NCBI GenBank assembly: GCA_900321915.1
Contig: ONXW01000271.1
Coordinates: 1 to 11,467, forward strand
Length of the DNA stretch: 11,467 bases
Source of the DNA: an uncultured Eubacteriales bacterium
Lineage (GTDB): Bacteria; Bacillota; Clostridia; Lachnospirales; Lachnospiraceae
Reading direction: 5' to 3'
The position numbers were made by a program, and so were the translations under genes. The notes below the pieces were generated by a model. That model was not told the origin of the DNA. It was given only the letters and a program-made list of their open reading frames with translations, and ran no database searches. This document shows, piece after piece, positions 7,150-11,467 of the stretch. Numbering within the stretch: the stretch's first letter is position 1; every line of letters begins with the position of its first letter.

Positions 7150-8741
7150 AGGCAGAGACAGGGACGGCAGTTTACCAGCTGACGGAGGAAGCGATTGACA
7201 AGATCGCCGGACAGATAGAAACCTTCTTATATTCGGTCGGGGTTGAGAGGTCTAATATTTTCCGGATACGGCTGTCTATGGAGGAAGCACTTCTAAGGTG
7301 GATGGACCATTTCGGCACCGGGGAGGAAGTCCGGTTTACCACATCCATCCGGTGGAGGCGGCCCGAGATATCGATCGCGGTAAAGGGCGATCACTATAAC
7401 CCCCTGATACAGGCCGAGAACGAGCTGGGAATCTGGAGCAACTCCCTGCTGAGCAGTGTCGGGATTACGCCCAGGTACAGCCACAACGGGCAGTATAATA
7501 TCCTGCAGATCCGTCTCGGAATGATCCGGATTAATCCCGCGCTCGTGCTGATCTTTTCGTGTTTTGCGGGAATCGCCGGAGGCACCCTGCTGGAGAGAAT
7601 CCTTCCCGATGATGCCCTGGAGGTGCTGCTGGTCTTCCTGAATCCTGTGATGAACATGTTTTTCCGGATGCTGAACGCGGCAGCCGGACCGATCATTTTC
7701 CTCACGGTGGCGGCGGCCATCTGCAATGTCGGCAATGTGATGTCCATGCGCCGGACAGGAATGAATCTGCTGCGGCGTTTTTTATTTAAGAGCACGCTTG
7801 TCACGGTTCTCGGCCTGTTTCTGGTGCTGCCCTTTTTCCATACGGAGTCGTTTCACTTATCCGGAAAACTGAAGACCATATCGGAATTTATAGATATATT
7901 TTTGGGGATGGTGCCGAATGACTTTATCACTCCCTTTATCAAGGGGGATTCTCCTGCAATCATTTTCATGGCGATAGTTATCGGGAATCTCCTCCTGGTC
8001 GCGGGAAACGGGGCGGATCACCTGGTGAGGCTGATCGATCAGGCGGATGTCTGCGGCCTTGTGCTGGCAGACTGGCTCAGCGTATTCAGCCCCTGGATTA
8101 TCGCCATCCTTCTGATCGCGCAGATCACCCATAATTCAACAGGCGAGATCCTGGCTGTGTGGAAGCCCCTTGTCGTATTCTGCGTCCTGTGCGCGATCAT
8201 GCTGTCTGCCAAACTGGTCCTTGTGGCCGGCGCCGCGGGGGTGTCGCCCATCCATCTGGGCAGGAAGCTGAAAGAATCTTTCAGGATTGCCTTTCTGAGC
8301 GGGTCTGTCAATGAGTCCTACGGCGTAAGCCAGAGCTGCTGCCAGAACCAGCTGGGTATCCCGAGAAAGCTGATTGATTTCGGGCTCCCGATGGGGCTTG
8401 TGACATACATGCCGTCCGGAACGCTGGCCGTCCTTGTCTACACGCTGCATGCCGCGTCCTACTACCATCTGAATGTCCCGCTGGAATGGTACATGAAGGC
8501 GGTTGTTCTCGCTGTCATGCTGCAGGCGGCGAACCCTCCCATGCCCGGGGTGGGACTCCTGGCTTATACGGCTATTTTCAATACGCTGGGTATCCCGGAG
8601 TCGGCACTGACCGGCGCGGTTGTGGCGGATACCCTGTTCAGATTTGTCATTGCTGCGGTGGACCAGGCGATGCTCCAGCTGGAGCTGGTGCTGGAAGCGA
8701 AAAGGCTGGATAAGCTCAATTTAAACCTGCTGGAAAAATAA
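7146..8741 (+). CDS. SDF-family (dicarboxylate/amino acid symporter-like) transporter with N-terminal degenerate RsbW-like ATPase domain
   Basis: A 531-residue fusion. ATG at 7146 is preferred over the in-frame TTG at 7119 because AAGGGAG (7131-7137) precedes it and the TTG lies in the operator. Residues 1-124 are soluble. They align by eye with the RsbW-like protein encoded next: SMEEALLRW against AIDEIFVNI, KGDHYNPL against SGIPFNPL, and YNILQIR against RNILVIR. The N-box Asn is Arg51, the G1 Asp is Val, and the glycine-rich G2 loop is absent, so ATP binding is unlikely. Residues 127-520 are the membrane part: several helices from INPALVLIF, MVPNDFITPF like the family's VPxNxF, an HP1-like SGSVNES (385-391), TYMPSGT (420-426) in place of NMDGT, NPPMPGVG (463-470) like HP2, and a final helix with Asp495 and Asp506. 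Glutamate, dicarboxylate or serine-type substrates are usual for the family, but the binding motifs differ, so the substrate is unknown. Confidence 0.82.
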   Translation: MKAETGTAVYQLTEEAIDKIAGQIETFLYSVGVERSNIFRIRLSMEEALLRWMDHFGTGEEVRFTTSIRWRRPEISIAVKGDHYNPLIQAENELGIWSNSLLSSVGITPRYSHNGQYNILQIRLGMIRINPALVLIFSCFAGIAGGTLLERILPDDALEVLLVFLNPVMNMFFRMLNAAAGPIIFLTVAAAICNVGNVMSMRRTGMNLLRRFLFKSTLVTVLGLFLVLPFFHTESFHLSGKLKTISEFIDIFLGMVPNDFITPFIKGDSPAIIFMAIVIGNLLLVAGNGADHLVRLIDQADVCGLVLADWLSVFSPWIIAILLIAQITHNSTGEILAVWKPLVVFCVLCAIMLSAKLVLVAGAAGVSPIHLGRKLKESFRIAFLSGSVNESYGVSQSCCQNQLGIPRKLIDFGLPMGLVTYMPSGTLAVLVYTLHAASYYHLNVPLEWYMKAVVLAVMLQAANPPMPGVGLLAYTAIFNTLGIPESALTGAVVADTLFRFVIAAVDQAMLQLELVLEAKRLDKLNLNLLEK

Positions 8742-8757
8742 GCTGCGGGAGAAGGAT

Positions 8758-9207
8758 ATGAAAGAGATAACTCTGAAAGCCATAAAAAAGAATATTCCGG
8801 TCGTGACAGATTTCGTCAACGATAAGCTGGAAGAGGAAGACTGCCCTCCGAAAGCGATGATGCAGGTGGATATTGCCATAGACGAGATTTTTGTCAACAT
8901 CGCCAATTACGCCTATGAGGGAGAATCCGGCAATGTGACGGTACAGGTGGATATCGACGACGACAACGGGAAACAGATGGTTCTGACGTTTATCGACAGC
9001 GGCATCCCGTTCAACCCGCTGGAGGCCGGGGATCCCGACATTACCCTGCCCGCGGAAAAGCGGTCTGTGGGCGGGCTTGGTATTTTTATTGTCAGGAAGA
9101 CGATGGACGGAATGAAATACATGAGGAAAAACAACAGGAATATCCTGGTTATCAGGAAGAACCTGCTGGATGACACAGATAAAAGCGATAAGAGGTGGAA
9201 AAGATGA
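8758..9207 (+). CDS. RsbW/SpoIIAB-like ATP-binding protein (serine kinase/anti-sigma type)
   Basis: A 149-residue single-domain HATPase_c-like protein. ATG follows the transporter stop by 16 bases with GGGAG at 8747-8751. All ATP-binding boxes are present: N-box with Glu43 and Asn47 in AIDEIFVNIANYAY, G1 FIDSGIPFNP (Asp80, Gly82), and G2 SVGGLGIFIVRK (Gly105, 106, 108). The size matches RsbW/SpoIIAB, which phosphorylate a serine on a STAS-domain partner and bind sigma factors. The cognate STAS domain is encoded by the next, overlapping gene (ATGA at 9204-9207), the typical rsbV/rsbW pairing with order reversed. No sigma factor gene is nearby, so the usual anti-sigma role is doubtful. My inference is that its target is the STAS-kinase fusion, the RsbW-like domain on the transporter, or both. 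The C-terminal ~12 residues are charged and probably disordered. Confidence 0.88.
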   Translation: MKEITLKAIKKNIPVVTDFVNDKLEEEDCPPKAMMQVDIAIDEIFVNIANYAYEGESGNVTVQVDIDDDNGKQMVLTFIDSGIPFNPLEAGDPDITLPAEKRSVGGLGIFIVRKTMDGMKYMRKNNRNILVIRKNLLDDTDKSDKRWKR

Positions 9208-10376
9208 AGTATGAGATGACGGACGGTACATTAAAGCTTTTTCTGGAGGGCCATATTGACTCCTCCAACGCAGAGGCGGTGGAGGCGGAGATTACCGCCG
9301 CGAGGGAAAAAGAAAGCTTCAGCAGTGTCCTGGTAGACGCGGAGAACCTGGAATATATTTCCAGCGCGGGGCTGCGCGTGCTGCTCAGGCTCAGGAAGGC
9401 CTGCCCGCAGATGGAAGTAATCAATGTCCGCCCGGAGGTGTACGAAGTCTTCGACATTACCGGGTTCACTGAGATGATGACCATAAAGAAAGCTTTCCGC
9501 AGGGTGTCTGTGGAAGGGTGCGAGGTTATCGGCCAGGGCGCCAACGGAAAAGTGTACCGGATCGATCCCGACACGATCGTCAAGGAATACTTCAGCCCGG
9601 ATTCCCTGAATGAGATCAACCGGGAACGTGAACTGGCCCGGACAGCCTTCGTTCTCGGCATTCCCACCGCCATCCCCTACGATGTGGTGCGGGTGGGAAA
9701 CGGCTACGGATCGGTATTTGAGCTCCTGAACGCGAAGAGCTTTGCCAAGCTCTTGGCTGAGGGGGAAAAAACCGTGGATGAGATAGCGCAGATGAGCATA
9801 GACCTGCTGAAGTTGATCCACGGAACGGAAGTAAAGCCGGATTCCATGCCGGACATGAAGGCGGTTGCACTGGACTGGGCGGATTTCCTGAAGGATTACC
9901 TGGACGGGGATCTGTACCGGAAGCTGCACAGCCTGGTGGCGGATGTCCCGGAAGTACATCACATGCTCCACGGGGATTATCACATCAAGAACGTTATGCT
10001 GCAGAACGGCGAGGCCCTGCTGATCGATATGGATACCCTCTGCTACGGGCACCCTGTCTTTGAACTGGCCAGCATGTACAACGCATACTGCGGGTTCAGC
10101 GAGACAGACCACGAAAACTGCCTCCAGTTCCTGGGAATTACCTATGAAACAGCCGTCACGCTCTGGAAGAAGATGCTCGGCCTGTATCTGGGGACGACGG
10201 ACCCGGCAAGGCTTAAGGAAGTGGAAGAAAAAGCCCAGATCATCGGATATACCCGCATTATGAGGCGGACCATCCGGCGCAACGGGCTGAACACGGAACC
10301 GGGAAGGGCAGTTATCGAAAACTGCAGGAAGTACCTGGAAACCCTGATCCCGCGTACGGACACACTGGTATTCTGA
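9204..10376 (+). CDS. STAS (anti-anti-sigma-type) domain fused to aminoglycoside phosphotransferase/choline kinase-like domain
   Basis: A 390-residue fusion. ATG at 9204 overlaps the upstream stop and has GAGGTGG at 9192-9198; an in-frame GTG at 9195 is less likely. Residues 1-95 form a STAS domain (LFLEGHIDSSNA, VLVDAENLEYISSAGLRVL). By alignment with SpoIIAA (Ser58 in DSSG) the phosphoacceptor is Ser54 in ISSAG. Residues 106-390 form an APH-like kinase domain: glycine loop IGQGANGKVYRI (109-120), Lys127 in VKEY, catalytic HGDYHIKN (256-263, Asp258 and Asn263), metal-binding IDMD (Asp275), then HPVFELASMY. All catalytic residues are present, so phosphotransfer is expected; the substrate is unknown. 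I recall similar kinase domains in a Fibrobacter succinogenes paralogous family (TIGR02172), not checked. Resistance to aminoglycosides is unlikely given the fusion and context. It presumably links partner switching to small-molecule or protein phosphorylation. Confidence 0.87.
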   Translation: MKYEMTDGTLKLFLEGHIDSSNAEAVEAEITAAREKESFSSVLVDAENLEYISSAGLRVLLRLRKACPQMEVINVRPEVYEVFDITGFTEMMTIKKAFRRVSVEGCEVIGQGANGKVYRIDPDTIVKEYFSPDSLNEINRERELARTAFVLGIPTAIPYDVVRVGNGYGSVFELLNAKSFAKLLAEGEKTVDEIAQMSIDLLKLIHGTEVKPDSMPDMKAVALDWADFLKDYLDGDLYRKLHSLVADVPEVHHMLHGDYHIKNVMLQNGEALLIDMDTLCYGHPVFELASMYNAYCGFSETDHENCLQFLGITYETAVTLWKKMLGLYLGTTDPARLKEVEEKAQIIGYTRIMRRTIRRNGLNTEPGRAVIENCRKYLETLIPRTDTLVF

Positions 10377-10384
10377 CAAAAACA

Positions 10385-10410
10385 GGGGCACTTCGCGAGC
10401 GGAGTGCCCC
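10385..10410. terminator. Hairpin after the STAS-kinase gene; weak terminator on +, better on -
   Basis: GGGGCACT (10385-10392) pairs with AGTGCCCC (10403-10410), and the stem extends inward by UCG/CGG to a four-base loop (CGAG), about 11 bp in all. On the + strand it is followed by ATTCTG with no T-run. On the - strand it is followed by CTGTTTTTGTC, a good U-run, although no - strand gene is visible downstream. It lies 8 bases after the stop codon and 21 bases before the next ATG, and may stabilise the upstream mRNA or partly terminate. Confidence 0.6.
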
Positions 10411-10431
10411 ATTCTGTGAGAAGGGAATATT

Positions 10432-11376
10432 ATGGGCGAGTTTCTGCATGCCGTATCCGCCGTTTTTATGATTTTTTCCCTGATGGCGGTGGGATACCTG
10501 ATGGGCCATCTGGGCTGGATGACCGGGGCGGAGAAAAAATTCCTCAGCCGTTTTGTCGTCAATATCGCTGTTCCCCTGAACTGCATCGTGGGCGTGCTCA
10601 ACAACCTGAACCGGGAAGATGTGTCCAGGATGGGGAGGATGCTGGCAGTTCCCTTTATCACAATCATCACCTGCCTCATCATCAGTGAGGCGGCGGCGAA
10701 GGTCCTGAAGCTGCCGCGGGAGAGGGCCGGTGTTTTCGTAGCCCTGGCATTTATCTCCAATACCATGTTTATCGGGCTTCCGCTCTCGACACAGCTGTTC
10801 GGGGAAGTATCGGTTCCCTTTGTGATGCTGTACTACATGGGAAGTACGTGCTTTACCCAGACCGTGGCCGTTCTCCTGGTGGAGCGCTCCGGCAGGGATG
10901 TGCACGTGGCGCATACCCCGGCCGGGTTTGTGAAGGACCTTCTGACGAAACCCCCTATCCTGGGCATCATCGCTTCCATGACGATGCTTTTCCTGGAGGT
11001 CCGGCCCCCGGAGATGTTCATGAGCTTCGCGAAATACATGAGCAATACGGTGTCGCCGCTGGCGCTCATGTACTGCGGTTTCATCGTGTATGAGATCGGC
11101 ATACGGAACATCAGGCTGGAGAGAGGCATGCCGGCGATCCTGGTGATCCGCCTGCTGGCAGCGCCTGCCATCTGCGCGGCTGTCTGCATGCTGCTCGGCG
11201 TGGAGGGCCTGTGCCGCAGTGTGTTTATCGTGGAAGCGGCGCTTCCGTCCGTGTCCCAGATAACCGTTATGGCGGGGGCATACGGGGCGGATGAGGAGTA
11301 TGCGGCCGCGGGATCGATCCTCACCACACTCGGCATTTTCCTGACGATTCCCGTGCTGATGGTTGTGCTGACCTGA
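10432..11376 (+). CDS. AEC-family (auxin efflux carrier-like) membrane transporter
   Basis: A 314-residue membrane protein. ATG is preceded by AGAAGGGA (10419-10426). It has about ten hydrophobic helices: the N-terminal half has VFMIFSLMAVGYLMG (11-25), SRFVVNIAVPLNCIV (39-53) and VPFITIITCLIISEAA (73-88), followed by the family signature ISNTMFIGLPL (108-118). The second half repeats the pattern, with PILGIIASMTMLF, ALMYCGFIVYEIGI and, near the end, AALPSVSQITVMAGAYGAD (269-287). Family members move organic anions such as malate, malonate or other carboxylates, or amino acids, but the direction and substrate cannot be told from sequence. It lies behind a hairpin, so it may be partly co-transcribed with the STAS-kinase operon. 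If both permeases handle carboxylates they could work together, which is only inference. Length is normal and no signs of damage are seen. Confidence 0.9.
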   Translation: MGEFLHAVSAVFMIFSLMAVGYLMGHLGWMTGAEKKFLSRFVVNIAVPLNCIVGVLNNLNREDVSRMGRMLAVPFITIITCLIISEAAAKVLKLPRERAGVFVALAFISNTMFIGLPLSTQLFGEVSVPFVMLYYMGSTCFTQTVAVLLVERSGRDVHVAHTPAGFVKDLLTKPPILGIIASMTMLFLEVRPPEMFMSFAKYMSNTVSPLALMYCGFIVYEIGIRNIRLERGMPAILVIRLLAAPAICAAVCMLLGVEGLCRSVFIVEAALPSVSQITVMAGAYGADEEYAAAGSILTTLGIFLTIPVLMVVLT

Positions 11377-11410
11377 TGAAGGAAAAGAGGGCGCCGCAGA
11401 GAAATTTGAC

Positions 11411-11450
11411 TTGAAAAATATGCCTGATCTGATTAGTATAGACGTTATAC
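11411..11450 (+). promoter_or_regulatory. Probable promoter for a gene beyond the window, with an overlapping small inverted repeat
   Basis: TTGAAA (11411-11416, five of six matches) and TAGTAT (11434-11439, four of six) are separated by 17 bases. GTATA (11436-11440) and TATAC (11446-11450) form an inverted repeat around five bases that overlaps the -10 and start region, so it could be an operator. No clear terminator for the AEC gene is seen in 11377-11410, and no gene starts before the window ends. Confidence 0.4.
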
Positions 11451-11467
11451 AGCCAAAGAAACCAAAG

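Noticed and set aside
9507..10373. Aminoglycoside resistance gene
   Set aside because: The kinase fold and motifs fit the APH superfamily, but the fusion to a STAS domain, the RsbW-like partner and the absence of mobile elements argue for a signalling or metabolic kinase.
8758..10376. Sigma-B type anti-sigma operon
   Set aside because: No sigma factor gene is adjacent within the window, and the associated gene is a permease bearing a related domain, so a plain sigma-control assignment is not supported.
9231..10766. 511-residue open frame on the - strand
   Set aside because: It runs antisense to the STAS-kinase and AEC genes, crosses the intergenic hairpin and shows no domain. It is a shadow frame.

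Overview
The window reads as a chromosomal segment of a spore-forming, GC-rich Clostridia bacterium, most likely Lachnospiraceae. This is inferred from a PdaA-type cortex deacetylase, a FeoA-FeoB fusion, a cytoplasmic GH2 enzyme of the kind common in gut Lachnospiraceae, strong GGAGG-like ribosome binding sites and tight same-strand gene packing. All nine annotated genes are on the + strand. No tRNA, rRNA, CRISPR array, insertion sequence or phage gene was seen.

Layout. Positions 1-411 hold the C-terminal part of a NudC-type Nudix NAD(H) pyrophosphatase, followed by a strong hairpin terminator. A cytoplasmic GH2 glycosidase (532-2364) comes next. Then follow a secreted or membrane-anchored PdaA-like peptidoglycan deacetylase (2426-3367) and, 16 bases later, a FeoA-FeoB ferrous iron transporter (3384-5726). 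ThiE (5767-6408) overlaps a HAD phosphatase (6405-7028) by four bases, suggesting a thiamine-phosphate module.

The most unusual part is 7060-10376. A promoter with an extended -10 is overlapped by a perfect inverted repeat, which looks like an operator. It drives three tightly packed genes. The first is an SDF (glutamate/dicarboxylate symporter) family transporter whose N-terminal ~125 residues resemble an RsbW/SpoIIAB-type ATPase fold that has lost its ATP-binding residues. The second is an intact RsbW-like ATP-binding protein. The third is a fusion of an anti-anti-sigma-type STAS domain, with its phosphoacceptor serine in place, to an aminoglycoside-phosphotransferase-like kinase domain with complete catalytic motifs. 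No sigma factor is encoded nearby. My inference is a partner-switching module that controls the transporter, or couples it to phosphorylation of an unknown substrate, rather than a sigma factor. I do not know of a described system with this composition, but I could not search for one.

A hairpin separates this operon from an AEC-family permease (10432-11376). The last 90 bases hold a probable promoter with a small inverted repeat, reading into a gene beyond the window.
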